A DNA stretch of 5,111 nucleotides from Cytophagales bacterium. Its GTDB lineage: Bacteria > Bacteroidota > Bacteroidia > Cytophagales > Cyclobacteriaceae. The stretch lies in the NCBI GenBank assembly GCA_020063545.1, contig JAGUUF010000296.1, forward strand, positions 1 to 5,111, read 5' to 3'. Positions 1 through 5,111 of the stretch are shown in pieces. Below the pieces are notes generated by a model. That model worked only from the letters and a program-made list of their open reading frames with translations. It was not told where the DNA came from and did not search any database. Numbering within the stretch: the stretch's first letter is position 1; every line of letters begins with the position of its first letter. A program made the translations under genes and the position numbers.

Positions 1-372
1 GATGCCTGGAAGGCTGCAGGAAAGGAAATTGATTCAATCGAATCGATTTCTGCAACTGAATTTGCACACCGGGCCAAGGATTCCCGGCTGAACGTGATTG
101 ACGTCCGAAAGCCTGGTGAATATAATGCTGAGCACATGGACGGCTCGCGCAATGTTCCGCTTGAGTACCTGAATGACCACCTTGCTGAAATACCAAAAAC
201 TGAAACTGTGTATATACACTGTGCTGGCGGTTACCGATCCATGACAGCCTGCTCAATACTTAAAGCGCGCGGATGGGACAACCTGGTAGATATTGCCGGT
301 GGTTTTAAAGCCATGGCCGCTGCGGGGATTCCAAAAACGGACTACCAGTGTGCAACGGCTGCAAAGGTATAA
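1..372 (+). CDS. C-terminal rhodanese domain of a larger protein (5' end outside window), probably MBL-fold/rhodanese fusion
   Basis: The reading frame is open from base 1, so this is the last 123 residues of a longer protein; the GTG at 94 is an internal valine codon, not a start. A complete rhodanese (sulfurtransferase) domain is visible: a beta strand ending in IDVR (window residues 33-36), then the catalytic loop CAGGYRS with its cysteine at bases 220-222, and a final GGFKAMAAAG segment. The Cys-to-Arg spacing fits sulfurtransferases, where this cysteine carries a persulfide. The very first residues, DAWKAAGKEID, look like the tail of a preceding rhodanese domain (these often end GGxxxWxxAGK). 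In Bacteroidota this layout is typical of proteins with an N-terminal metallo-beta-lactamase fold followed by two rhodanese domains, related to persulfide dioxygenase/sulfurtransferase fusions. The rhodanese assignment is firm; the MBL part is inferred because it lies outside the window. No signal peptide can be assessed. Confidence 0.85.
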   Translation, partial: DAWKAAGKEIDSIESISATEFAHRAKDSRLNVIDVRKPGEYNAEHMDGSRNVPLEYLNDHLAEIPKTETVYIHCAGGYRSMTACSILKARGWDNLVDIAGGFKAMAAAGIPKTDYQCATAAKV

Positions 373-429
373 GTGCAATGCCCCAACTATTTAATTTAAT
401 CTCGTATTAATTGTATTAACCATAAAACT

Positions 430-765
430 ATGTTCGGATTATTTTCACGTACCAAGAATTACGAAGACATCAGCGCTGCTGAAGCTGAGCAACTGATTGC
501 AACGGATAAGTCCATCGGTATCCTGGATGTACGCACCCAGGGCGAATTCCGCGGAGGATACATACCCAAAGCAGTACATGCCGATATTTCATCCTCATCC
601 TTTATGAACAAGCTTGATCAACTTGATAAAAGTAAAACCTGGCTGGTGTATTGCCTTAGTGGCGGCCGCAGTGCGCGGGCCTGTTCTATCATGGCCGAAC
701 GGGGATTTAAAACCATCAACATGCGGGGCGGCATCAGCAGCTGGAGCGGAAAGGTTATCCGGTAA
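430..765 (+). CDS. Single-domain rhodanese-like sulfurtransferase
   Basis: A 111-residue protein made of one rhodanese domain, the usual size for stand-alone family members. After a short N-terminus (MFGLFSRTKN) comes the helix YEDISAAEAEQLI, the strand ILDVRTQGEF (residues 31-40), the substrate-side segment GGYIPKAVHAD, then strand WLVYC with the catalytic cysteine C75 in the loop CLSGGRS (75-81), and a closing RGGISSWSG. Such proteins move sulfane sulfur via a cysteine persulfide; acceptor unknown. It has no signal peptide or membrane segment, so it is likely cytoplasmic. It lies 57 bp after another rhodanese-bearing gene on the same strand, which suggests a shared role in sulfur or persulfide handling. 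The 57-bp gap is AT-rich and contains no recognisable Shine-Dalgarno or convincing Bacteroidota promoter, so read-through from upstream is possible. The ATG at 430 gives the expected N-terminus. Confidence 0.92.
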   Translation: MFGLFSRTKNYEDISAAEAEQLIATDKSIGILDVRTQGEFRGGYIPKAVHADISSSSFMNKLDQLDKSKTWLVYCLSGGRSARACSIMAERGFKTINMRGGISSWSGKVIR

Positions 766-773
766 AATTTCCA

Positions 774-781
774 TACCTTAG
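774..781 (+). promoter_or_regulatory. Possible -7 promoter element (TACCTTAG) for the slyD-like gene
   Basis: TACCTTAG matches the Bacteroidota -7 consensus TAnnTTTG at all but one fixed position and sits 18 bp before the ATG at 800, in the 34-bp gap after the rhodanese gene. A similar box (TATCTTAG) stands before the methyltransferase gene. No good -33 TTTG is present at the right distance; the corresponding bases near 752-758 read AGGTTAT. It is therefore a weak call; the gene may instead be co-transcribed with the rhodanese gene. Confidence 0.35.
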
Positions 782-799
782 CCGCTCAACAGTAAAATC

Positions 800-1279
800 A
801 TGCAGATAGCAAAGCACAAAGTAGTATCCATCCACTATACGTTGAAGGACAATGCCGGCAATACGCTCGACAGCAGTGAAGGCCGCAGCCCGCTGGTGTA
901 TATGCAGGGTGTCGGCAACCTGATATCGGGTATGGAAGAAGGCCTTGAAGGAAAAGCAAAAGGCGATAAACTCCAGATAAAAGTAAGCCCTGAAAAAGGT
1001 TACGGAGTCCGCGATGAACGGTTGTTGCAAAAGGTTCCCCGCTCAGCGTTTGGCAGCCAGGAAGTACGCAAAGGCATGCAGTTCAGGGCCGAGACGGAAG
1101 GCGGCCCGCAGGTTGTTACGGTAACCGAAGTTGGTTTGGAATCGGTAACGGTTGACGGCAACCACCCGCTGGCGGGTGTTGAACTTAACTTTTCGGTTGA
1201 GGTAATGGATGTGCGCAACGCCACAACCGAAGAAATTTCGCACGGTCACGTTCATGGTCCAGGGGGGCATCAACATTGA
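800..1279 (+). CDS. slyD: SlyD-type FKBP peptidyl-prolyl cis-trans isomerase
   Basis: A 159-residue protein that follows the E. coli SlyD plan closely. Residues 1-69 form the first part of the FKBP domain (VVSIHYTL, then LISGMEEGLEGKAKGDK at 41-57, and the SPEKGYG motif). Residues about 70-128 are the insert-in-flap chaperone domain (RDERLLQKVPRSAF, then VTVDGNHPLAG at 116-126), and 129-140 complete the FKBP domain with NFSVEVMDVRNA. The end, HGHVHGPGGHQH, holds five histidines, a short version of the metal-binding tail. SlyD proteins catalyse prolyl isomerisation, hold unfolded clients, and in enterobacteria help deliver nickel. Here the tail lacks the cysteines and length of the E. coli one, so strong nickel storage is less likely. 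No signal peptide, so cytoplasmic. The start is supported by alignment of MQIAKHKVVS with the SlyD N-terminus. It is followed by a clear terminator. Confidence 0.95.
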   Translation: MQIAKHKVVSIHYTLKDNAGNTLDSSEGRSPLVYMQGVGNLISGMEEGLEGKAKGDKLQIKVSPEKGYGVRDERLLQKVPRSAFGSQEVRKGMQFRAETEGGPQVVTVTEVGLESVTVDGNHPLAGVELNFSVEVMDVRNATTEEISHGHVHGPGGHQH

Positions 1280-1293
1280 TAGAATTAGTCAAT

Positions 1294-1328
1294 AAAAAAA
1301 GGCCGGTTAACACCGGCCTTTTTGTTTT
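1294..1328. terminator. Bidirectional intrinsic terminator between convergent genes
   Basis: Seven A residues (1294-1300) precede a perfect 7-bp stem GGCCGGT/ACCGGCC (1301-1307 and 1312-1318) with the 4-base loop TAAC, followed by TTTTTGTTTT (1319-1328). The A and T tracts can extend the stem and provide a U-rich tail in either direction. It lies 14 bp after the slyD stop on the plus strand and 14 bp after the stop of the minus-strand gene ending at 1343, so it can terminate both converging transcripts. Confidence 0.93.
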
Positions 1329-1342
1329 CAGATTCCGTTGTA

Positions 1343-2533
1343 TTACTGAAGCGGACCTTTTTTAACAGCCACCTTTCCGGCAGCAGCATCTTTCGAGAGT
1401 TTACCCGAAGCATATTCTTTCAGCACACTGCCTTTAACCGATGCTTCCAGCGAGTAGGGTATGCCGCAGCCATCGCAGCGGGTAAGCTTCACATTAAACA
1501 CCAGCAGTTCATCATCGCCAAGGCTTTTAACCGTGCGGCCGTACTCCACCATGTTTTCTTTCAGTTCTTTTTCAAAAACGGGGTAAAGTTCTTTAACCTT
1601 TCTGTCGCGGGTGGCCTGGTCAAGGTCATCCAGTTTTAGGGTAGGCATGGAGTACTTAAACATATCGTGCTGGTTGCTGCTGTACACTTTCATGTAATAC
1701 ACGGCCCCGAAGTTTTTCAGCCGCTCGTAGTAGATGTTGTTATCGGTAAAGTACGACTTAGACAGATCAGACCGGTAGAGGCGGTTGAAGATGCTCGATA
1801 ATAATTCCAGGTCGGGTTCGGGTGCTTCTGCCGCTTCGGTGTTTACCACGGAAACTTTTGCCAGCATTTGTTCGCGCGTTAGTTTTCCCTGTTTGTACTG
1901 AAGCAGATCGGCTTTGAGTGCATCTACCGAAATATGCGAGCGCTTGGGTGAAGTGAAATACCGGTTAACCCACATGCGGGGCTGGTCGCCCTGGTTGGTA
2001 ATCAGAATGCGTTCGCTGGGCGCAAGCTGGCTGAGCAGTTCATGGTAATCTAAAATAAAATTCTTAGCCGCTTCAATTACTTTCAGGTTGTAGTCATTGC
2101 GCATGCTGTCGAGGTTAACACGCCTGTTGGCGGTTTTGGCTTTTTCTTTCAGACGGATGGCGTCCTCCTGTATTTCAACCCGTGCCCGGTCGTGTCGTTC
2201 GCGGCCGGTGTATTGCCAAACGCCACCCCCTGCAGCATTGCCGTCAAGAATCACAATGTTATCGTTATCGCCTGAAAATGAAATGGCCATAGGTGTTGTG
2301 TAATCAGGCGGCAGCCGGAAGGTTACGCCAAACCCTTCCTGGTAACTGCCTTCAATTTCCAGCGGGAAGAACATGCGCTGCGATACGAACTGTTGCTTGA
2401 TGAGCGTTTGAAGTGCATTTTCAGCAACTTCAATGTCGCGATCCATGCGGGCCAGGTCAATTTTTTGTGCCTGTACAAAATCTGCGCACGCGATAAGGAG
2501 TATGATGAATAACTTTATGCGGGTGTGGTTCAT
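1343..2533 (-). CDS. Exported protein of unknown function with two diverged copies of a module and a C-terminal CxxC
   Basis: I do not recognise the family of this 396-residue protein. It begins with a signal sequence (basic MNHTRIK, hydrophobic 8-19); cleavage after A22 (VQA|Q) would give a soluble periplasmic or secreted protein, but LIAC at 13-16 is an acceptable lipobox, so it could be a lipoprotein. Residues about 31-231 and 240-392 look like two diverged repeats: helix, strand with FGV/FGA (F68, F275), long helix ending in a strand (ILITN 176-180; LLVFN 343-347), then the matching segments LLQYKQGKLTREQMLAKV (210-227) and LKEYASGKLSKDAAAGKV (371-388). The first copy carries a charged, probably helical insert (about 110-150). 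The only cysteines beyond the signal region are C353 and C356 (RCDGCG), in the second copy. It is the last gene of the sigma/anti-sigma operon, 13 bp after the anti-sigma gene, so it may be a sensor partner or effector of that system; this is inference. Confidence 0.85.
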   Translation of the reverse strand: MNHTRIKLFIILLIACADFVQAQKIDLARMDRDIEVAENALQTLIKQQFVSQRMFFPLEIEGSYQEGFGVTFRLPPDYTTPMAISFSGDNDNIVILDGNAAGGGVWQYTGRERHDRARVEIQEDAIRLKEKAKTANRRVNLDSMRNDYNLKVIEAAKNFILDYHELLSQLAPSERILITNQGDQPRMWVNRYFTSPKRSHISVDALKADLLQYKQGKLTREQMLAKVSVVNTEAAEAPEPDLELLSSIFNRLYRSDLSKSYFTDNNIYYERLKNFGAVYYMKVYSSNQHDMFKYSMPTLKLDDLDQATRDRKVKELYPVFEKELKENMVEYGRTVKSLGDDELLVFNVKLTRCDGCGIPYSLEASVKGSVLKEYASGKLSKDAAAGKVAVKKGPLQ

Positions 2534-2546
2534 GGTGTTACGTTTG

Positions 2547-3377
2547 TTAATTTCTGATTTCTTTAGTGTTACCTCCTTCTACCGAGGCGATGATGCTGGT
2601 TAAAATCTGTTCGGTTTCCTGTTTAAACAGATCGGTATTTTGTTCGATGCTGGCCAGGCGGGTTTGCAGCACCTGCAGGTCGCTTGCGCGCTGCTGGTTC
2701 AGGTAGCGGCTGAAATCAACGAGCAGTTCTTCAATAACCTGCTGTTGCTCGCTGGCCGAGAGCGCCAGGTAATCTTTCATCATCCGGGCATTCTCTTGCT
2801 GCAAAGCCTCCACATAATCCCGCACCTGGTCGTGTGTTGCACGCGCCACCTGTTTTACCAGGGCATCGCGATTGGCAAATGCGTTGGATGCCAGGGATTG
2901 GCGGATGGACTCCGTGAGCCGCTGTTCTGCCGTGGCCCAGCCCGAAGTGAGCGTTTGGTTATTTTCCTGGAGTGATGCGGCAATCATGCGCTGTACTTCT
3001 TCGGTTGTAGGGGAGTTGGGTCGGTCAACAGGTTGGCCAAAACCAATCCGTAGCTCACCATCCGTTATGCGTATCGTTAATCCTGTGAGCCATCCTGCAA
3101 CAAGCAATACCGTTACCGAGGCGGCAATTCCGGTCAGCCGTTTAAAATAGGGCGTCTGCCAAAAGCGTTGGGCAGCCGGTTCCCAAACAATGGGCGGAGG
3201 AATCACCTCTTTATCCGTTACGGCCGACAAGTGCTTTCTCAACTGTTGCAGCAATTGAAGTTCTTTCAGCGCTTCGGGGTTGGCCTCCAGGAATTCTTCA
3301 ACTCGCTTTTTCTCGCCTGCATCAAGTTCTCCGTACAGATAGGCTATCAGCACGCTGTCATCGGGTTTAGCGTTCAT
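2547..3377 (-). CDS. Membrane-anchored anti-sigma factor, cysteine-free type, with long helical periplasmic domain
   Basis: A 276-residue protein with the layout of an ECF anti-sigma factor. The cytoplasmic N-terminus (residues 8-50) carries a typical anti-sigma helical pattern: LIAYLYGELDAGEKKRVEEF followed by an acidic, leucine-rich helix. One membrane helix lies at about 81-102 (ITGIAA-like start at LTGIAASV, ending GWLTGLTI), giving an N-in, C-out topology. The exported part, from about 123 to 270, is almost entirely predicted helix, rich in Q, E, A and L, and probably forms coiled coils. There is no cysteine anywhere, so the zinc-binding HxxxCxxC motif of ZAS-type anti-sigma factors is absent. 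The gene overlaps the sigma gene by 11 bp (3367-3377), which points to translational coupling and matched dosage. The role is to hold the upstream-encoded sigma factor at the membrane until an envelope signal releases it; the role follows from position and architecture, the signal is unknown. Confidence 0.85.
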   Translation of the reverse strand: MNAKPDDSVLIAYLYGELDAGEKKRVEEFLEANPEALKELQLLQQLRKHLSAVTDKEVIPPPIVWEPAAQRFWQTPYFKRLTGIAASVTVLLVAGWLTGLTIRITDGELRIGFGQPVDRPNSPTTEEVQRMIAASLQENNQTLTSGWATAEQRLTESIRQSLASNAFANRDALVKQVARATHDQVRDYVEALQQENARMMKDYLALSASEQQQVIEELLVDFSRYLNQQRASDLQVLQTRLASIEQNTDLFKQETEQILTSIIASVEGGNTKEIRN

Positions 3378-3999
3378 AACTCAATGTTTCGTTGGTAATG
3401 TTTTTCTTTTCCAGTATGCGTCTCAGGCCGTCCAGTCCGTAATACATCCTTGATTTGGCCGTGTTTTCCGAAATATTCAGCACTTCGGCAATTTCACGGA
3501 ATTTCAGTCCTTCGTATTCTTTCATAATCACGACTTCACGTTGTTCGGCACTTAACTCCATCAGGCATTGCTGCAGCAGGTCGGCAAGTTCCTGTTGCTG
3601 GTATTGGCGTTCTGGGTTTTCGTGCCTGCGTTGGGATTTTTCCCATTGCGGAGAATTTTCCCCGTCATAATCGGAAACCGCATCCAGCGGCACAGCCCGT
3701 GTGTTCTTTAGTTTGCGTGCTTCTTCACGGCAACAGTTCACGGCAATGGTGTACAACCAGCTTTTAAACCGGCCGGTATCCTGGAGGGCGCGAATGTTGC
3801 GGCACATGGAAATAAACGTTTTCTGTGATACCTCCATGGCCAGGTCGTGATCGAGAAAAAATTTAAAACTGTAGTTATAAATCCGCTTGTACCACAGTTG
3901 CACCAGTTTGCCCTGGGCATGCTGATCGCCTTCTTTGGCACGGGTTATCAGGCTTTCAGTATGCATCATGGCAATATCCGGCAACGTTTTCGCATGCAT
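3367..3999 (-). CDS. ECF-type RNA polymerase sigma-70 family factor
   Basis: A 210-residue sigma factor with the two ECF regions. Sigma region 2 spans about residues 29-98 and contains the -10 recognition/melting segment GRFKSWLYTIAVNCCREEAR (76-95). A polar linker (about 100-136, acidic and Q/R rich) leads to region 4 at 137-197, where ELSAEQREVVIMKEYEGLKF is followed by the DNA-binding helix-turn-helix FREIAEVLNISENTAKSRMY (167-186). It directs RNA polymerase to a set of promoters, most likely including its own. The overlapping downstream anti-sigma gene shows it is controlled by membrane sequestration. The start is uncertain: M1 (base 3999) adds an unusual MHAKTLPDIA stretch, whereas M11 or M12 (bases 3969 and 3966) would begin MHTESLITRAKEGD, close to the usual ECF N-terminus. 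No Shine-Dalgarno decides between them. No convincing minus-strand promoter was found in 4000-4123. Confidence 0.95.
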   Translation of the reverse strand: MHAKTLPDIAMMHTESLITRAKEGDQHAQGKLVQLWYKRIYNYSFKFFLDHDLAMEVSQKTFISMCRNIRALQDTGRFKSWLYTIAVNCCREEARKLKNTRAVPLDAVSDYDGENSPQWEKSQRRHENPERQYQQQELADLLQQCLMELSAEQREVVIMKEYEGLKFREIAEVLNISENTAKSRMYYGLDGLRRILEKKNITNETLSYER

Positions 4000-4084
4000 G
4001 GTATCCGGGGTTAGGCTGCCTAAGGCCGTTTACGGGACTAAGATGGTTTGAAAGTTATAAAAGTTTTAACCCGGTTGGAATTCT

Positions 4085-4114
4085 TTTGCCGGCAGGGATC
4101 AGGCTGTATCTTAG
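4085..4114 (+). promoter_or_regulatory. Bacteroidota-type promoter (TTTG - 18 nt - TATCTTAG) for the methyltransferase operon
   Basis: TTTG at 4085-4088 matches the -33 element and TATCTTAG at 4107-4114 matches the -7 consensus TAnnTTTG with one mismatch, spaced by 18 bases, within the range used by the primary sigma factor of Bacteroidota. Transcription would begin only a few bases before the ATG at 4124, giving an almost leaderless mRNA. This also supports that ATG as the start and fits the lack of a Shine-Dalgarno sequence. Confidence 0.65.
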
Positions 4115-4123
4115 CGCTCTTTT

Positions 4124-4891
4124 ATGAAACGGCTTATTTCATTGCTTATCCGCTTTGTTCCGCGCACGGTGCTTCAGCGTACCGCTACCCTGGGGCTTAA
4201 CCTTATCGGATTGGTTTACCGGGGTAATGCCGTGGAGTGCCCGGTTTGCAATACCGGTTTCAGAAAATTCCTTCCCTATGGCCGGATTAACCCGCGCGAA
4301 AACGCTTTGTGCCCGAATTGCCTGTCGCTGGAGCGGCACCGGCTGCTGTGGTTGTACCTGAAGGAACAAACCGAATTTTTCAGAAAGCCGCTGGCTGTTT
4401 TGCACATTGCGCCCGAAGCATGTTTTATAGAACGTTTTGAAAAGCTTCATCACGGGGGTTATGTCACCGCAGATATTGAATCGCCATTGGCAAAAGTTAA
4501 ACTAAACATTGAGGCAATGCCTTTCGGTGAAAACAGTTTTGATGTTGTGCTCTGTAATCATGTGCTGGAGCATGTTAACGATGATGTTGCCGCTATGAAC
4601 GAAATAAAGCGTGTGCTTAAGCCGGGCGGCTTTGCCATTTTGCAGGTTCCGTTTTTTAACCCCGTGCCCGATAACACGTTTGAAGATAAAACCGTTACCC
4701 TGGCACGCGAACGCGAGCGCCTCTTCGGCCAGGCCGACCATGTGCGCAGGTATGGAAAAGATTATGCAGACCGGATTCGTAAGACCGGCATGAAGGTAAT
4801 TGAAGATCCATTCGCAGCGCAGCTTCCGGATGAAGTTGCCAAAAGGCACGGCATTGCACAAAATGAAATTATCTATAAAGCAGTAAAGTGA
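4124..4891 (+). CDS. Class I SAM-dependent methyltransferase with N-terminal four-cysteine (zinc-ribbon-like) region
   Basis: A 255-residue protein. Residues 1-32 are basic and hydrophobic (MKRLISLLIRFVPRTVLQ), perhaps membrane-associating but not a clear signal peptide. Two cysteine pairs follow, CPVC (39-42) and CPNC (63-66), spaced like a zinc ribbon. The methyltransferase fold comes next: motif I is VLHIAPE (92-98) rather than the usual GxGxG, the acidic residue after strand 2 is in TADIES (115-120), the motif-IV region is FDVVLCNHVLEHV (139-151), and LKPGGFAILQVPF (165-177) is the post-IV strand typical of the Methyltransf_11 type. It probably transfers a methyl group from S-adenosylmethionine to a small molecule, lipid or glycan; the substrate cannot be told. 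It is transcribed divergently from the sigma operon, and its stop codon overlaps the next gene's GTG start, indicating a coupled operon with a HAD phosphatase. Confidence 0.88.
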   Translation: MKRLISLLIRFVPRTVLQRTATLGLNLIGLVYRGNAVECPVCNTGFRKFLPYGRINPRENALCPNCLSLERHRLLWLYLKEQTEFFRKPLAVLHIAPEACFIERFEKLHHGGYVTADIESPLAKVKLNIEAMPFGENSFDVVLCNHVLEHVNDDVAAMNEIKRVLKPGGFAILQVPFFNPVPDNTFEDKTVTLARERERLFGQADHVRRYGKDYADRIRKTGMKVIEDPFAAQLPDEVAKRHGIAQNEIIYKAVK

Positions 4892-5111
4892 AACCCGTTG
4901 CCGTAATTTTCGACATGGATGGCGTGATTGTGGACACCAACCCGTTCCATAAAAATGCCATACGTCAGTTCTGCAACAAGTACGGGTTTCAGTTAAGCGA
5001 AGAAGAACTGCGATCCAACATTTACGGACGTACCAACAAAGACTGGATAACGAATTTATTCGGAACGCTGACACCACAGGAACTGGAGCGCTATGCGTAT
5101 GAAAAGGAGCA
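4888..5111 (+). CDS. HAD-superfamily phosphatase/phosphomutase-like hydrolase, 3' end outside window
   Basis: The first 74 codons of a HAD hydrolase are present; the frame is open to the end of the window. Motif I is FDMDGVIVDTN: D9 is the nucleophile that becomes phosphorylated and D11 the general acid. The helical segment that follows (FHKNAIRQFCNKYG, 20-33, then LSEEELRSNIYGRTNKDWI) fits an alpha-helical C1 cap as in the beta-phosphoglucomutase/phosphoglycolate phosphatase group, so a small phosphorylated substrate such as a sugar phosphate is likely. The proposed start is the GTG at 4888, overlapping the methyltransferase stop as GTGA; it places DMDG at the normal distance from the N-terminus. 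The only nearby ATG (4915) lies inside motif I and would destroy the nucleophile. The substrate and total length cannot be judged from this fragment. Confidence 0.9.
   Translation, partial: MKPVAVIFDMDGVIVDTNPFHKNAIRQFCNKYGFQLSEEELRSNIYGRTNKDWITNLFGTLTPQELERYAYEKE

Noticed and set aside
94..372. GTG at 94 as start of a small rhodanese gene
   Set aside because: The frame is open back to base 1 and the upstream residues make a sensible rhodanese N-terminus and the end of a previous domain; starting at 94 would remove the first strand and helix.
1322..1639. 105-codon plus-strand frame starting within the terminator
   Set aside because: Antisense to the 3' part of the exported-protein gene, starts inside the terminator T tract, and the phenylalanine-rich translation has no domain-like pattern.
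2640..2975. 111-codon plus-strand frame
   Set aside because: Antisense to the helical part of the anti-sigma gene; leucine/glutamine runs mirror the Q/E/L-rich coding strand.
3993..4001. GCATGCATG palindrome at the sigma start codon
   Set aside because: A short self-complementary stretch produced by two adjacent CATG units; too small and without a T tract or partner site to suggest a hairpin or operator.
4038..4045. Minus-strand CATCTTAG as -7 box for the sigma operon
   Set aside because: Two mismatches to TAnnTTTG, one at the first base, and no TTTG at the proper distance upstream on the minus strand.
4124..4219. Hydrophobic N-terminus of the methyltransferase as a signal peptide
   Set aside because: Basic residues break the hydrophobic run and the fold with its SAM-binding motifs is a cytoplasmic one; membrane association is possible but export is not supported.
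4502..5077. 191-codon open frame on the minus strand
   Set aside because: It lies opposite the methyltransferase and HAD genes, both of which have clear family motifs; the translation is cysteine-rich with no recognisable pattern, as expected of an antisense shadow.

Overview
The window reads as chromosomal DNA of a Bacteroidota bacterium, probably of the Cytophagales/Cyclobacteriaceae kind. Support: protein style (an MBL-type C-terminal rhodanese unit, a signal peptide ending ...VQAQ, ECF sigma factor with a cysteine-free anti-sigma), the absence of clear Shine-Dalgarno sequences before the genes, and a Bacteroidota-type promoter (TTTG, 18 nt, TATCTTAG) in front of the methyltransferase gene. 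The taxonomic call is inference; there is no rRNA or other marker here.

Layout. (1) Bases 1-1279, plus strand: the 3' end of a rhodanese-containing protein (probably an MBL-fold/rhodanese fusion), a stand-alone single-domain rhodanese, and a SlyD-type FKBP peptidyl-prolyl isomerase. (2) Bases 1294-1328: a strong hairpin with an A tract on one side and a T tract on the other, placed between convergent genes and able to stop transcription from both sides. (3) Bases 1343-3999, minus strand: a three-gene operon read from right to left, ECF sigma factor, membrane-anchored anti-sigma factor (11-bp overlap with the sigma gene), then an exported protein of unknown function 13 bp further on. (4) Bases 4000-4123: a divergent intergenic promoter region. 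(5) Bases 4124-5111, plus strand: a SAM-dependent methyltransferase with a cysteine-rich N-terminal region, overlapping by 4 bp (GTGA) a HAD-family phosphatase gene that runs off the window.

How the genes may work together. The two rhodanese genes suggest persulfide/sulfur handling. The sigma/anti-sigma pair has the arrangement of a transmembrane signalling switch: cytoplasmic anti-sigma domain, one membrane helix, and a long helical periplasmic part. The third gene of that operon encodes an exported protein that, on inspection, seems built from two diverged copies of one module, the second of which has gained a CxxC. This sigma/anti-sigma/exported-protein unit is the part most worth following up. 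The methyltransferase and HAD phosphatase are translationally coupled and probably act in one pathway, but the substrate cannot be read from the sequence.

No tRNA, rRNA, CRISPR array, insertion sequence or attachment site was seen. No stretch above 300 bases lacks a gene.
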